Source of the DNA: Pseudomonadota bacterium
GTDB taxonomy: Bacteria > Pseudomonadota > Gammaproteobacteria > Burkholderiales > Burkholderiaceae_C
Direction of reading: 5' to 3'
Assembly (NCBI GenBank): GCA_020161065.1
Contig: JAIUPH010000017.1
Location: forward strand, 1-64,000
DNA: 64,000 nucleotides
Shown here: in pieces, positions 36,659-48,672 of the stretch
How the letters are laid out: each line of letters begins with the position of its first letter
Numbering within the stretch: the first letter of the stretch is position 1
Notes under the pieces: model-generated
Databases searched by the model: none
Seen by the model: the letters and a program-made list of their open reading frames with translations, nothing else
Told to the model about the DNA's origin: nothing
Translations under genes and position numbers: made by a program

Positions 36659-36713
36659 GTCGAAGGCGGCGGCGCGGAATTCGTCCGCGCCTGCCGGCTG
36701 ATGCTTTCTGCCG

Positions 36714-36732
36714 GCGCGCCGTTGCGGCGCGC
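36714..36732 (+). terminator. Hairpin between the peptide and exporter genes
   Basis: GCGCGCCG (36714-36721) and CGGCGCGC (36725-36732) form an 8 bp stem with a 3 nt loop; TTTT follows 8 nt later. It may partly terminate transcription so that the peptide is made in excess over the exporter. The rest of 36659-36855 shows no supported gene. Confidence 0.4.
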
Positions 36733-36855
36733 GGCTACGGTTTTCCACGCCCGAGCCGGCGGCCTCGCGCCCCCTCTGTGGCTTCCGGCAACAAGATCGG
36801 GCGTGGCTTTATTCCAGCGGTGATCGCCGTCACCGCGCGGGCCTGAGGATCGCCG

Positions 36856-38124
36856 ATGGCTCGCTCGCTGTTTCGAGACGAAGTCCTGCAGGGGCAGCGG
36901 GACGCTTGGCTGGGTCGCGTCCAACTGGTTCGCCCCCTGTCGATGGACCTCGTCACGATCGGCGTGCTCGCGGTGGCAGTGGCCATCGCGGGCTTTCTTT
37001 TTTCGGCGCACTACACCCGCAAGGCTACGGTCGACGGCGTGCTGTCGCCCGACCGCGGCCTGATCCGCCTGGTGCCGGCCGAAGCGGCCACGGTGATCGA
37101 GCGCCGCGTCCAGGAAGGCCAGACCGTGCACGCCGGCGACGTGCTGTTCGTGCTGGCGCTGGAGCGGCCGCGGCTGCTGGCGCAAGCGCAGGCGGACGTC
37201 AGGCGCAGCCTCAGCGAGCGCCAGCGCAGCCTGCAGGACGCCGCGCGCCAGCAGGAAGGCCTGGCCGACGCGCAGCGCGCCGCGCTGGACCGCCGGCTGG
37301 CCGCATTGCAGGCCGAGCGCGCCCAGGTCGAACGCGAGATCGCGTTGCAGCAGCAGCGGCTGCTGCTCGGCCAGCAGGCGCAGGCGCGGCTGGAGGCCTT
37401 GCGCAACGAGCAGTTCATCTCCGACGCCCAGGTGCTGGCCAAGAAGGAAGAGCTGCTGGCGCTGCAGGCGCAAGCCCAGGGCCTGCAGCGCCAGCGCACC
37501 GCGCTCGACCGCGAGCAGGCCCAGCTCGAAGGCGAACGGCTGAGCCTGCCGCTGCTGACGCGCAGCGCGCAGGGCGGCATCGAACGCGACCTGGCGGCGC
37601 TGTCGCGGGAAGCCGCCGAACAGGACAGCGAGCGCCGGCTGATCGTGCGCGCGCCGCAGGACGGCATGGTCAGCGCGCTGCTGGCCGAGCCCGGGCAGGC
37701 GGTGTCGCCGGCCTCGGCGCTGGCCAGCCTGGTGCCGCAAGGCGCGGTGCTGCAGGCCCAGCTCTACGCGCCCAGCAGCGCGGTGGGCTTCGTGCGGCCG
37801 GGGCAGGCCGTGCGGCTGCGGCTGGAAGCCTTTCCGTACCAGAAGTTCGGCCAGCTCGAAGGCCGCGTGCTGCAGGTCTCGCGCACGCCGCTGGCCGCCG
37901 GTGAACTGGCCGCGCTGGCGCTGGCCGGCACGCAGACGCAGCAAGCGGGGCAGCCCGGGCAAGCGCTGTTTCGCATCACCGTCGCGCTGGACGAGGCCTC
38001 GGCCGCCACCCTGCCGCAGCCGCTGGTGGCCGGCATGCGTCTGCAGGCCGACGTGATGCTGGAACGCCGGCGGCTCGTCGAGTGGCTGTTCGAGCCCTTG
38101 TTCGGCCTGCAAGGCCGGTTATGA
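36856..38124 (+). CDS. HlyD-family periplasmic adaptor of a peptide exporter
   Basis: 422 residues. One N-terminal membrane helix (VTIGVLAVAVAIAGFLFSAH, about 33-52) is followed by a lipoyl/barrel-sandwich half-motif, then a long coiled coil (about 110-265, rich in Gln, Arg, Ala, Leu). The second half-motif is RAPQDGMVSALLAEPGQAVS, and a beta-barrel region follows. It resembles CvaA-type adaptors of class II microcin export. GAGG lies 8 nt before the ATG. The stop overlaps the exporter gene as ATGA. No TolC-type outer-membrane channel gene is nearby, so a shared one is probably used. Confidence 0.9.
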   Translation: MARSLFRDEVLQGQRDAWLGRVQLVRPLSMDLVTIGVLAVAVAIAGFLFSAHYTRKATVDGVLSPDRGLIRLVPAEAATVIERRVQEGQTVHAGDVLFVLALERPRLLAQAQADVRRSLSERQRSLQDAARQQEGLADAQRAALDRRLAALQAERAQVEREIALQQQRLLLGQQAQARLEALRNEQFISDAQVLAKKEELLALQAQAQGLQRQRTALDREQAQLEGERLSLPLLTRSAQGGIERDLAALSREAAEQDSERRLIVRAPQDGMVSALLAEPGQAVSPASALASLVPQGAVLQAQLYAPSSAVGFVRPGQAVRLRLEAFPYQKFGQLEGRVLQVSRTPLAAGELAALALAGTQTQQAGQPGQALFRITVALDEASAATLPQPLVAGMRLQADVMLERRRLVEWLFEPLFGLQGRL

Positions 38125-40250
38125 GCGCTTCGGGCCGCTTGCGTTTCGGCGGGCCTGGCGTGCCGCTGGTGATGCAGACCGAAGGCGCCGAATGCGGCCT
38201 GGCCTGCCTGGCGATGATCGCCGGCGCCCACGGCCTGCAAACCGACCTGGCCACGCTGCGCCGGCGCTTCCCGATCTCCAGCCGCGGGCTGACCATGGCC
38301 GACGTGGTGCGCATCGCCGACGCGCTGCACCTGCAGTCGCGCCCGTTGCGCGCCGAGCTGGAGGAGATCAACCAGCTGCAGACGCCTTGCATCCTGCACT
38401 GGGACCTCACGCACTTCGTCGTGCTGGTCGCGGTGCGTCGCGGCGTGGCCACCATCCACGACCCGGCGCGCGGCCTGCGGCGGATGAAGCTGGCCGAGCT
38501 GTCGCCGCACTTCACCGGCGTGGCGCTGGAGCTGCAGCCCGGCGCCGACTTCAAGCCCGCCCGCGAGCGGCGCGACCCGCGCTTGCGCGCGCTGCTGGGC
38601 CCGGTCAGCGGCCTGCGGCGCGGGCTGACGCAGGTGCTGCTGCTGGCGCTGGCGCTCGAAGCCTTCATGCTGCTGACGCCGTTCTTCATGCAGTGGGTGG
38701 TCGACGACGTGCTCGTCAGCGGCGACCGCGACCTGTTGCTGACGCTCGGCCTCGCCTTCGCGATGCTGGTGCTGATCCAGGTGCTCACCGCGGCCGGCCG
38801 CGCCTGGGCGGTGCTGGTGCTGTCGGCCACGCTCAACCTGCAGTGGCTGCTCAACGTCTTCGCCCACCTGCTGCGGCTGCCGCTGGAGTGGTTCGAGAAG
38901 CGCCAGGTGGGCGACATCTGGTCGCGCTTCATGGCCGTGCAGCAGATCCAGAAAGCGCTGACCACCAGCTTCGCCGAGGCCGTGCTCGACGGCCTGATGG
39001 TCGTGCTGACGCTGGCGATGATGGCCGTCTACAGCCTGCGCCTCACCGCCGTGGCGCTGCTGGCCGTGCTGGCCTACGGCGCCTTGCGCTGGCTGTTCCT
39101 CGGCCCCTTGCGGCTGTCCACCGAAGAGGCGCTGGTCAACGAAGCGCGGCAGAGCAGCCACTTCCTCGAAAGCCTGCGCGGCATGCAGGCCATCAAGCTG
39201 TTCGGCGCCCAGCTCGACCGCCGCAACCGCTTCGCCGCGCTGGTGGCCGACACCATGAACGCCGACATCCGCACGCGCAAGCTCGAGCTGGGCATGGCGC
39301 TGGCGCAGCGCGCGCTGTTCGGGCTGGAGCGCGTCGCCGTCATCTGGCTGGGCGCCTTGCTGGTGCTGGAGCGGCAATTGAGCGTGGGCATGCTGTTCGC
39401 GTTCTTCGCCTACAAGGAACAGTTCGCGCTGCGCGTCGCCGCGCTGATCGACAAATGGGTGGCGCTGCGCCTGCTGCGGCTGCAGGGCGAACGGCTGGCC
39501 GACATCGTGCTGACCCCGCCCGAGGCCGACGACGCCGGCGCCGCGCTGCTGAGCGAGCCGGCGCCCGGCGTCGAGCTGATCGACGTGAGCTTTCGCTACG
39601 CCGAGGGCGAGCCCGAGGTGCTGCACAAGCTCAATTTGCGCATCGAGCCCGGCGAGTCGGTGGCCATCACCGGCCCTTCGGGCTGCGGCAAGACCACGCT
39701 GCTCAAGCTGATGCTGGGCATCCTGTCGCCCACCGGCGGCGAGCTGCGCGTGGGCGGCGTGCCGCTGGCGCGGCTGGGCATGACGCGCTGGCGCCAGATG
39801 GTGGGCGTGGTGATGCAGGACGAGCCGCTGTTCTCCGGCTCGGTGGCCGACAACATCAGCTTCTTCGACCCCCAGGCCGACCGCGACTGGGTGCAGCACT
39901 GCGCGCGCATCGCCGCCGTGCACGACGACATCGCCGCCATGCCGATGGGCTACCACACGCTGATCGGCGAGCTGGGGCTGGCGGTCTCCGGCGGCCAGAA
40001 GCAGCGCATCCTGCTGGCCCGTGCGCTATACAAGCGGCCGCGCATCCTGCTGCTCGACGAGGCCACCAGCGCGCTGGACGTCGACCGCGAGCGCGTCGTC
40101 AACCAGGCCGTGCGCCAGCTGGCGTTGACGCGCATCATCGTCGCCCACCGGCCCGAGACCATCGCCTCGGCGACGCGCGTGATCGCGCTGGCCGACGGCC
40201 GCGTCGCGCAGGACCTGCGCGCCGTGCCGCCGTCGTCCAGCATCAACTGA
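38121..40250 (+). CDS. Peptidase-containing ABC exporter (C39, CvaB/LagD type)
   Basis: 709 residues from ATG 38121. The N-terminal C39 peptidase has Gln19, Cys25 (AECGLACLAM), His98 (WDLTHFVVL) and Asp114 (IHDPARG), so all catalytic residues are present. About six membrane helices fall between 165 and 430. The ATPase domain carries Walker A GPSGCGKTTLLK, the signature VSGGQKQR, Walker B ILLLDEAT and IVAHR. It should cut the double-glycine-type leader of the peptide encoded at 36506 and export the core. It overlaps the adaptor gene by 4 bp. Complete and apparently functional. Confidence 0.95.
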   Translation: MSASGRLRFGGPGVPLVMQTEGAECGLACLAMIAGAHGLQTDLATLRRRFPISSRGLTMADVVRIADALHLQSRPLRAELEEINQLQTPCILHWDLTHFVVLVAVRRGVATIHDPARGLRRMKLAELSPHFTGVALELQPGADFKPARERRDPRLRALLGPVSGLRRGLTQVLLLALALEAFMLLTPFFMQWVVDDVLVSGDRDLLLTLGLAFAMLVLIQVLTAAGRAWAVLVLSATLNLQWLLNVFAHLLRLPLEWFEKRQVGDIWSRFMAVQQIQKALTTSFAEAVLDGLMVVLTLAMMAVYSLRLTAVALLAVLAYGALRWLFLGPLRLSTEEALVNEARQSSHFLESLRGMQAIKLFGAQLDRRNRFAALVADTMNADIRTRKLELGMALAQRALFGLERVAVIWLGALLVLERQLSVGMLFAFFAYKEQFALRVAALIDKWVALRLLRLQGERLADIVLTPPEADDAGAALLSEPAPGVELIDVSFRYAEGEPEVLHKLNLRIEPGESVAITGPSGCGKTTLLKLMLGILSPTGGELRVGGVPLARLGMTRWRQMVGVVMQDEPLFSGSVADNISFFDPQADRDWVQHCARIAAVHDDIAAMPMGYHTLIGELGLAVSGGQKQRILLARALYKRPRILLLDEATSALDVDRERVVNQAVRQLALTRIIVAHRPETIASATRVIALADGRVAQDLRAVPPSSSIN

Positions 40251-40257
40251 ACATGCG

Positions 40258-42446
<2,189 letters not shown>

Positions 42447-42498
42447 GGATGCAGGTGAAGCCATGCGAGGTGGATCGCGCAGCGGCGAGAATTGTTCC

Positions 42499-44547
42499 AT
42501 GGCCGACGCCAGCGCTCCCGCCCGCCTGTCAGCACCCGCACAGGCCCTGCGCCGGCTGGGGCTGTTGCGCGACGTGGACCTCGCGCTGCACCTGCCACTG
42601 CGCTATGAAGACGAGACGCGGCTGACGCCGATCGCCGGCTTGCGCGAAGGCGAAGCCGCGCAGGTGGAAGGGCAGGTGGTGGACTGCCGCGTCGAGCAGC
42701 GCACGCGCCGCCAGCTGCTGGTGCGGCTGCGCGACGATGCCGGCGGCGAGCTGCTGCTGCGGTTTTTGCACTTCCACGCCGCGCAGCAAAAGCAGATGGC
42801 CGAGGGCGCGCGGTTGCGCGTGCGCGGCGAAGCGCGCGTGGGCTTTCTCGGCCGCGAGATGGTGCACCCCACGGTCAAGCCGGTGGCCGCCGACGCGCCG
42901 CTGCCGCAGGCGCTGACGCCGGTCTACCCGGCCGCGGCGCAGCTGCCGCAGGCCTATCTGCGCAAGGCCATCACCTCGGCGCTGGGCCGCGTCTCGCTGC
43001 ACGAAGTGCTGCCACCGGGCACCGCGCCGGCGGGCTTGCCGGGCTTGCGCGATGCCGTGCGGCTGCTGCACCAGCCGCCGCCGCAGGCCGACCAGCGCTC
43101 GCTGCAGGAGCGCAGCCACCCGGCCTGGCAGCGCCTGAAGTGGGAGGAGCTGCTGGCCCAGCAGCTCTCGCAGCTGCAAGCCCAGCAGGCGCGCGCGCGG
43201 CTGCGCGCACCGGCTTTGCGCGCGGCGGCCGACGGGCTGGGCGCGCGGCTGCTGCAGCGGCTGCCGTTTGCGTTGACGGCGGCGCAAACGCGCGTGGTTG
43301 CCGAGATCGCCGCCGACCTGGGCCGCCAGCAGCCGATGCACCGCCTGCTGCAAGGCGACGTGGGCTCCGGCAAGACGGTGGTCGCGGCACTGGCGGCCGC
43401 CGCCGCGATCCACGCCGGCTGGCAATGCGCGCTGATGGCGCCCACCGAGATCCTGGCCGAGCAGCACTTCCGCAAGCTGGTCGACTGGCTGGCCCCGCTG
43501 GGCCTGACCGTGGCCTGGCTCAGCGGTAGCCGCAAAGGCAAGGCGCGCGCGCAGATGCTGGAGCAGGTGGCCGGCGGCGAGGCGGCGCTGGTGGTGGGCA
43601 CGCACGCGGTGATCCAGCACGACGTGGCGTTCCACAAGCTCGGCCTGGCGATCGTCGACGAGCAGCATCGCTTCGGCGTCGCGCAGCGGCTGGCCTTGCG
43701 GCACAAGCTCGAAGGCGAAAAGCTCGAACCGCACCTCTTGATGATGAGCGCGACGCCGATCCCGCGCACGCTGGCGATGACCTACTTCGCCGACCTGGAC
43801 GTCAGCACCATCGACGAGTTGCCGCCCGGCCGCACGCCGGTGCTGACCAAGGTCTTCGCCGACGGCCGGCGCGAACAGGTGATGCTGCGCATCCGCGACG
43901 AGCTGGCCGCCGGCCGGCAGGTCTACTGGGTGTGCCCGCTGGTCGAGGAGAGCGAGCACCTGGACCTGCAGAACGCCACGGCCACGCACGCCGAGTTGAG
44001 TCAGGCGTTGCCCGGCGTGATGGTCGGCCTGCTGCACGGCCGCATGCCGGCGGCCGAGAAGGCGGCCGTGATGTCGCTGTTCACGCAAGGCCAGATGAAG
44101 CTGCTGGTGGCCACCACGGTGATCGAGGTCGGCGTCGACGTGCCCAATGCCAGCCTGATGGTGGTGGAGCATGCCGAGCGCTTCGGCCTTGCGCAGTTGC
44201 ACCAGTTGCGCGGCCGCGTCGGCCGCGGCAGCGCGGCCAGCGTCTGCGTGCTGCTGTATGCGGCGCCGCTGTCGGCCACCGCCAAGGCGCGGCTGAAGGC
44301 GATGGTCGAGACCCACGACGGCTTCGAGATCGCGCGCCGCGACCTCGAGATCCGCGGCCCCGGCGAGTTCATGGGCGCGCGCCAGAGCGGCGACGCGCTG
44401 CTGCGCTTTGCCGACCTGCAGCAAGACGGCGCGCTGCTGCAGCACGCCCGCGCCGCCGCGCCGCGGCTGCTGGCCGAGCACCCGGCCGCCGCGCAGGCGC
44501 AGGTCGACCGTTGGCTGGCCGGACGCGCGGAGTTCCTGAAGGCTTGA
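42499..44547 (+). CDS. recG: ATP-dependent DNA helicase RecG
   Basis: Branch-migrating helicase that regresses stalled forks. 682 residues from ATG 42499. An N-terminal wedge/OB region is followed by helicase motifs: [57 protein letters not shown]. The C-terminal RecG-specific domain includes [19 protein letters not shown]. The start lies 52 bp from the divergent queA start. In related genomes oxyR often follows directly; here it is about 8.5 kb away. Confidence 0.97.
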   Translation: MADASAPARLSAPAQALRRLGLLRDVDLALHLPLRYEDETRLTPIAGLREGEAAQVEGQVVDCRVEQRTRRQLLVRLRDDAGGELLLRFLHFHAAQQKQMAEGARLRVRGEARVGFLGREMVHPTVKPVAADAPLPQALTPVYPAAAQLPQAYLRKAITSALGRVSLHEVLPPGTAPAGLPGLRDAVRLLHQPPPQADQRSLQERSHPAWQRLKWEELLAQQLSQLQAQQARARLRAPALRAAADGLGARLLQRLPFALTAAQTRVVAEIAADLGRQQPMHRLLQGDVGSGKTVVAALAAAAAIHAGWQCALMAPTEILAEQHFRKLVDWLAPLGLTVAWLSGSRKGKARAQMLEQVAGGEAALVVGTHAVIQHDVAFHKLGLAIVDEQHRFGVAQRLALRHKLEGEKLEPHLLMMSATPIPRTLAMTYFADLDVSTIDELPPGRTPVLTKVFADGRREQVMLRIRDELAAGRQVYWVCPLVEESEHLDLQNATATHAELSQALPGVMVGLLHGRMPAAEKAAVMSLFTQGQMKLLVATTVIEVGVDVPNASLMVVEHAERFGLAQLHQLRGRVGRGSAASVCVLLYAAPLSATAKARLKAMVETHDGFEIARRDLEIRGPGEFMGARQSGDALLRFADLQQDGALLQHARAAAPRLLAEHPAAAQAQVDRWLAGRAEFLKA

Positions 44548-44552
44548 GCCGG

Positions 44553-44972
44553 TCAGGGCTTGCGGAAATAGCGCACGCCGGCCAATCCTTCGAAGTGCGC
44601 GTCCTGCGTCCACAGCTCGGCGCCGTGGCGTTGCGCGGTGGCGTAGATCAGACTGTCGGCCAGCGGCAAGCCGCGGGTGGCAGCGTCCAGCGCCAGCGGC
44701 AGGTCCACCGGCACCACATGGCCGCGCTGCATCAGCGACAGCGCGGCCGACGCCACTTCGTCGCCGGCTTCGCGCGCCAGCTTCTTCACCACCTCGTAGA
44801 CGGTGATCACCGGCACGATCAGGTGCTCGGTGTGCTAGATGGCGTCGGCGAACAAGTCGGCGCGCTTGGTGTCGGCGAAGAATTCCAGCCAGCACGACGA
44901 ATCCAGCACCCGCGGCAGTGCGGCCGCGGCTTCGCGGGCCGTGCGCGGCCGGCGTGGCGCGGTCTGCTTCAC
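44553..44972 (-). pseudogene. vapC: VapC-type PIN toxin with an in-frame amber stop
   Basis: Read from GTG 44972, a 139-codon PIN gene is intact except for TAG at 44835-44837 (codon 46), between ADLFADAI and HTEHLIVPVITVYEVV. Both halves match the family without a frameshift, and all four acidic PIN positions are present (LDSS, YEV, LADS, TQDAHF). A single base change from a sense codon such as CAG or GAG explains it. The GTG overlaps the antitoxin stop as GTGA. An 87-residue remnant could start at GTG 44816 but would lack the first active-site Asp. The toxin is therefore likely inactive unless the stop is read through. Confidence 0.85.
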
Positions 44973-45178
44973 AGCGCCCGGTCGGGCTCGCGCGAGACCG
45001 CGGGGTCGATGCCGCGTGCGATGCCGCGCAAAGCCGACGGCGGCTTCAGCGGCAGCAGGCGCAGGCCGCCGTTGAACTCCACCACCATCAGCTTGGCGCC
45101 GGGCCGGAGCTGCAGCCGCTCGCGCACCGCGCGCGGGATCACGACCTGGAACTTGGGCGACAAGGTAACGGTACTCAT
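44969..45178 (-). CDS. vapB: VapB/AbrB-type antitoxin
   Basis: 69 residues from ATG 45178 (MSTVTLSPKFQVVIPRAVRE); ATG 45187 is also possible. A SpoVT-AbrB swapped-hairpin DNA-binding domain (VTLSPKFQVVIPRAVRERLQ) is followed by a toxin-binding tail. It should repress its own promoter and neutralise the PIN toxin encoded by the overlapping downstream gene. The toxin gene carries a stop codon, so the antitoxin may be a relic or a free-standing regulator. Confidence 0.88.
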   Translation of the reverse strand: MSTVTLSPKFQVVIPRAVRERLQLRPGAKLMVVEFNGGLRLLPLKPPSALRGIARGIDPAVSREPDRAL

Positions 45179-45241
45179 GTCGATCATGCTAGCGTATGAC
45201 GCAGCGTCGGTCGATGGCCTGCACCGTCCCCCTCGACCCTT

Positions 45242-46894
45242 TCACGCCGGCGCGAACTGCCGCCGCAGCAGCCGGAAGCCCTCGCCCTCGGGCTGCAGCG
45301 CCGGCATCGCGCCGAGCAGGCGGCGCGTCACCGGGTGGCGGGCGTGGTCGAACACCTGGTCGCGCGCGCCGTCCTCGACGATCTGGCCCTCGTCCATCAC
45401 CAGCACGCGGTCGGCCACCTGCTCCACCGCGCCGAGGTCGTGCGAGACGAACAGGCAGGCGAAGCCGTGCTTGTCCTGCAGCGCGCGGATCAGCGAGAGG
45501 ATCTGCTTCTGCACCGTCATGTCCAGCGCCGAGACCGGCTCGTCGGCGACCACGAAGGCCGGCTTGCGGACGATGGCGCGCGCGATCGCGACGCGCTGGC
45601 GCTGGCCGCCCGACAGCTCGTGCGGAAAGCGCTCGCCGAACGCGGGGTCGAGGCCGACCTCGGCCAGCGTCTGCCGCACCCGCTCGGCGGCCTCGGGCCG
45701 CCGCAGCGCGCGCAGCGCCTCGGCCACCAGCTCGGCAACGCGCATGCGCGGGTCCAGCGAGCCGTAGGGGTCCTGGAACACCATCTGGCAGCCCTGGCGC
45801 CAGGCCTGGTGCGCGGCGGCGTCGCGGATGCCGATCGGTCGGCCCTGGAACAGCACCTCGCCGCGGCTGGCCGCCTGCAGGCCGACGATGGCGCGGCCCA
45901 CCGTCGTCTTGCCCGAGCCGCTGGCGCCGACCAGCGCCACCGTCTCGCCCGCCATCACCTGCAGCGAGACGCCGCGCACCGCCTGCTTGGGCGCGCTCTT
46001 GCGCCTGAACAGGCCGCGGCGGCCGGGGAAGTCGACCGCCAGGTCGCGCACTTCCAGCACCGGCACCGGCGTGCGCGCCACGGCACGCGCCGGCGCGCGG
46101 CGCGGCAGCGCGTCGAGCAGCCGCCGCGTGTAGGGGTGGCGCGGCTGCAGCAGGATCGCCTCGCTGCTGCCGGTCTCGACGATGCGGCCGGCCTCCATCA
46201 CCACCACGCGCTGCGCGAACTCGGCCACCATCGCCAGGTCGTGGCTGATGACGATCGCCGCGGCGCCCTGCTCGCGCGTCAGGCCCAGCATCAGTTGCGC
46301 CACCTCGCGCTGGATCACGGCGTCGAGCGCGGTCGTCGGTTCGTCGGCGATCAGCAGCGCCGGCTGCATCAGCATCGCCGAGGCGATCATGATGCGCTGG
46401 CGCATGCCGCCGGAGAACTCGTGCGGATAAGCCGTCAGCCGCGCACCACCGTCGGGCAGCCCGATGCGCGCGAGCATCGCGACGATGCGCTCGCGCCGTT
46501 CGTCGCGGCCGAGCGTGGTCTGCTGCGCCAGGCCTTCGTCGAGCTGGCGGCCGATGGTCAGCGCCGGGTTCAGCGAGGTCATCGGCTCCTGGAACACCAT
46601 GCCGATGCGCCGCCCACGCACGCGGCGCAGCGCGGCCGGGGCCAGCGCAGCCAGGTCCTGGCCCTCGAAAACGATGCGTCCCGCCGTGCGCCGGATGGCC
46701 TGCGGCAGCAGCCCGATGACGGCGCGCGCGGCCATGGTCTTGCCGCTGCCCGATTCGCCGACGATGCCCAGCACCTCGCCGGGGTGCACGTCGAACGACA
46801 GCGCGTCGACCACGCTGGCGTGGCGGCTGGCCAGGGTCAGGCCCTGCACGCTGAGCAGCGGCGCGTTGGCGTTGGCGTTCGCGTCGCCGGTCAT
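45242..46894 (-). CDS. Dual ATP-binding protein of a peptide/nickel-type ABC importer
   Basis: 550 residues from ATG 46894, containing two fused ABC domains equivalent to DppD and DppF. First domain: [46 protein letters not shown]. Second domain: [46 protein letters not shown]. The typical linker [14 protein letters not shown] ends the first half. The start overlaps the upstream permease stop as ATGA. It powers import of peptides or similar amides by the two adjacent permeases. Confidence 0.93.
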   Translation of the reverse strand: MTGDANANANAPLLSVQGLTLASRHASVVDALSFDVHPGEVLGIVGESGSGKTMAARAVIGLLPQAIRRTAGRIVFEGQDLAALAPAALRRVRGRRIGMVFQEPMTSLNPALTIGRQLDEGLAQQTTLGRDERRERIVAMLARIGLPDGGARLTAYPHEFSGGMRQRIMIASAMLMQPALLIADEPTTALDAVIQREVAQLMLGLTREQGAAAIVISHDLAMVAEFAQRVVVMEAGRIVETGSSEAILLQPRHPYTRRLLDALPRRAPARAVARTPVPVLEVRDLAVDFPGRRGLFRRKSAPKQAVRGVSLQVMAGETVALVGASGSGKTTVGRAIVGLQAASRGEVLFQGRPIGIRDAAAHQAWRQGCQMVFQDPYGSLDPRMRVAELVAEALRALRRPEAAERVRQTLAEVGLDPAFGERFPHELSGGQRQRVAIARAIVRKPAFVVADEPVSALDMTVQKQILSLIRALQDKHGFACLFVSHDLGAVEQVADRVLVMDEGQIVEDGARDQVFDHARHPVTRRLLGAMPALQPEGEGFRLLRRQFAPA

Positions 46895-47718
46895 GCCCGC
46901 ATCCTCGGGTCCAGCCGGTCGCGCAGGGCGTCGCCCAGCAGGTTGACGCCTAGCAGCGCCAGCGAGATGCACAGCCCCGGAAAGATCGCCAGCCATGCGG
47001 CCTGGCCGATGAAGGGGCGCGCGGCCGACAGCATGTTGCCCCAGGTGGCCTCGGGCGGCGGCACGCCCAGGCCCAAGAACGACAGCGCGCCCTCGGCCAG
47101 CAGCACCCAGCCCAGCATCGAGGTGGCCAGCACCGTCAGCGGCGCGATGCAGTTGGGCAGCACGTGGCGCCAGGCGGTGTAGGCCTCGCTGTTGCCGAGG
47201 ATGCGCGAGGCCTCGACGAACTCGCGCGCGCGCACCGACAGAACCGAGCCGCGCACCACCCGCGCCACCGACGGCAGGTAGGCCAGCGCCAGCGCCAGCA
47301 CGATGCCGTACTTGTTGGCGCCCAGCACCGCCAGCAGCCCCAGCGCGAGCAGGATGCCGGGGAAGGCCAGCAGCGCGTCGTTGAGCATCATCAGCAGCCG
47401 GTCGACCCAGCCGCGCGCATAGCCGGCCACCAGCCCCAGCAGCGAGCCGGCGGCCACCGCGCCGGCCACCGTCAGCACGGCGATCAGGAGGCTGTTGCGC
47501 GCGCCGGCGATCAGCCGGCTCAGCACGTCGCGACCGAACTCGTCGGTGCCCAGCCAGAAGGCCGTGCCCGGCGGCTTCATGCGCTGCAGGATGTTGATCT
47601 TCAGCGGGTCGTGCGGGGTCCAGAAGCAGCCCAGCAGCGCCGCGGCGACGAAGAAGCCGACCAGCGCGAAGCCGATCGCGGCGCCGGCGCGCGGCCGCTG
47701 CGACAGCGGCGGCGTCAT
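46891..47718 (-). CDS. Peptide ABC transporter permease, DppC type
   Basis: 275 residues. One N-terminal helix ([20 protein letters not shown]) and five more form the BPD_transp_1 core, with the EAA-type loop [21 protein letters not shown]. The periplasmic [20 protein letters not shown] motif is diagnostic for the OppC/DppC group. It overlaps the other permease (47715-47718, ATGA) and the ATPase gene. Inner-membrane partner of the adjacent DppB-type permease. Confidence 0.93.
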   Translation of the reverse strand: MTPPLSQRPRAGAAIGFALVGFFVAAALLGCFWTPHDPLKINILQRMKPPGTAFWLGTDEFGRDVLSRLIAGARNSLLIAVLTVAGAVAAGSLLGLVAGYARGWVDRLLMMLNDALLAFPGILLALGLLAVLGANKYGIVLALALAYLPSVARVVRGSVLSVRAREFVEASRILGNSEAYTAWRHVLPNCIAPLTVLATSMLGWVLLAEGALSFLGLGVPPPEATWGNMLSAARPFIGQAAWLAIFPGLCISLALLGVNLLGDALRDRLDPRMRA

Positions 47719-48659
47719 TCGGCCACCACCCGCGGGTCGAACAGCGGGTACAGCAGGTCGACGACGAGGTTGACCATCACGTAGACGAAGGTGATGAACA
47801 GCATGCAGCCCTGGATGACGGGGTAGTCGCGCGCGAAGATCGCGCCCACCAGCAGCCGGCCCAGCCCCGGCAGCGTGAACACCGTCTCCACCACCGCGAT
47901 GCCGCCCAGCAGGTTGCCCAGCACCAGGCCGATCAGCGTCCAGGTGGGCGCGAAGGCGTTGGGCAGCACGTGGCGCGCCAGCACCAGCGGCTCGGGCAGG
48001 CCCTTGGCGCGCGCATGGGCCACGTAATCCAGCCGCAGCACCTCCAGCGCCGCGGCGCGCGCCATGCGGATCAGCACGCCCGACTCCACCAGCACCAGCG
48101 TCAGCACCGGCATCACCAGGTACACCAGCCCGGCCTTGAGGTCGGCCGACAGCGAGACGTAGCCCACCACCGGAAGCCAGCCGAGCTTCAGCCCCAGCCC
48201 CAGCAGCAGCAGCAGGCCCATCCAGAAGCTGGGGATCGACATCAGCAGCGTCGCGGTGGCGACCACGCCCAGGTCCCAGGCGCTGCCCTGGCGCCAGGCG
48301 GCCAGCAGCCCGGCGGGCACCGCGATCAGCGCCGCGATCGCCACCGCGGCCACCACCACCGCGGCGGTGACCATGAAGCGCTCCAGCAGCAGCGGCAGCA
48401 CCGGCACGGCGTACTGGATGGACTGGCCGAGGTCGCCGCCGAGCACGCGGCCCAGCCAGCGCGCGAACTGCGCGACGATGGGCTGGTCCAGCCCCATCTG
48501 CGCGCGCAGGTCGGCCACGCTGGCCTCGGTGGCCATGTCGCCCAGCATCAGCGAGGCCGGGTCGCCCGGCACCGCGCGCACCAGCGCGAACACCGCCACC
48601 GCCACCAGCAGCAGCGTGGGCAGCGCGGTCAGCAGCCGCTTGAGCGTGAAGCCGAGCAT
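47715..48659 (-). CDS. Peptide ABC transporter permease, DppB type
   Basis: 314 residues from ATG 48659 (MLGFTLKRLLTALPTLLLVA). It has the DppB-type N-terminal helix, VRAVPGDPASLMLG, the GLDQPIVAQFARWLG segment and the EAA loop YVAHARAKGLPEPLVLARHV. The first 22 codons of the longer open frame are Arg/Cys-rich and not part of the family. It lies 13 bp after the binding-protein gene. Confidence 0.93.
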   Translation of the reverse strand: MLGFTLKRLLTALPTLLLVAVAVFALVRAVPGDPASLMLGDMATEASVADLRAQMGLDQPIVAQFARWLGRVLGGDLGQSIQYAVPVLPLLLERFMVTAAVVVAAVAIAALIAVPAGLLAAWRQGSAWDLGVVATATLLMSIPSFWMGLLLLLGLGLKLGWLPVVGYVSLSADLKAGLVYLVMPVLTLVLVESGVLIRMARAAALEVLRLDYVAHARAKGLPEPLVLARHVLPNAFAPTWTLIGLVLGNLLGGIAVVETVFTLPGLGRLLVGAIFARDYPVIQGCMLFITFVYVMVNLVVDLLYPLFDPRVVAE

Positions 48660-48672
48660 CGGCGGCCTGCGC

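Noticed and set aside
36702-36824. A possible second 40-residue peptide (MLSAGAPLRRAATVF...) after the GPNGTW gene
   Set aside because: No ribosome-binding site, overlaps the hairpin, no leader or repeat resembling the first peptide.
44553-44816. A short intact 87-residue PIN protein
   Set aside because: The conserved first third of the PIN domain lies in the same frame just upstream of a TAG, so this is the remnant of a broken gene.
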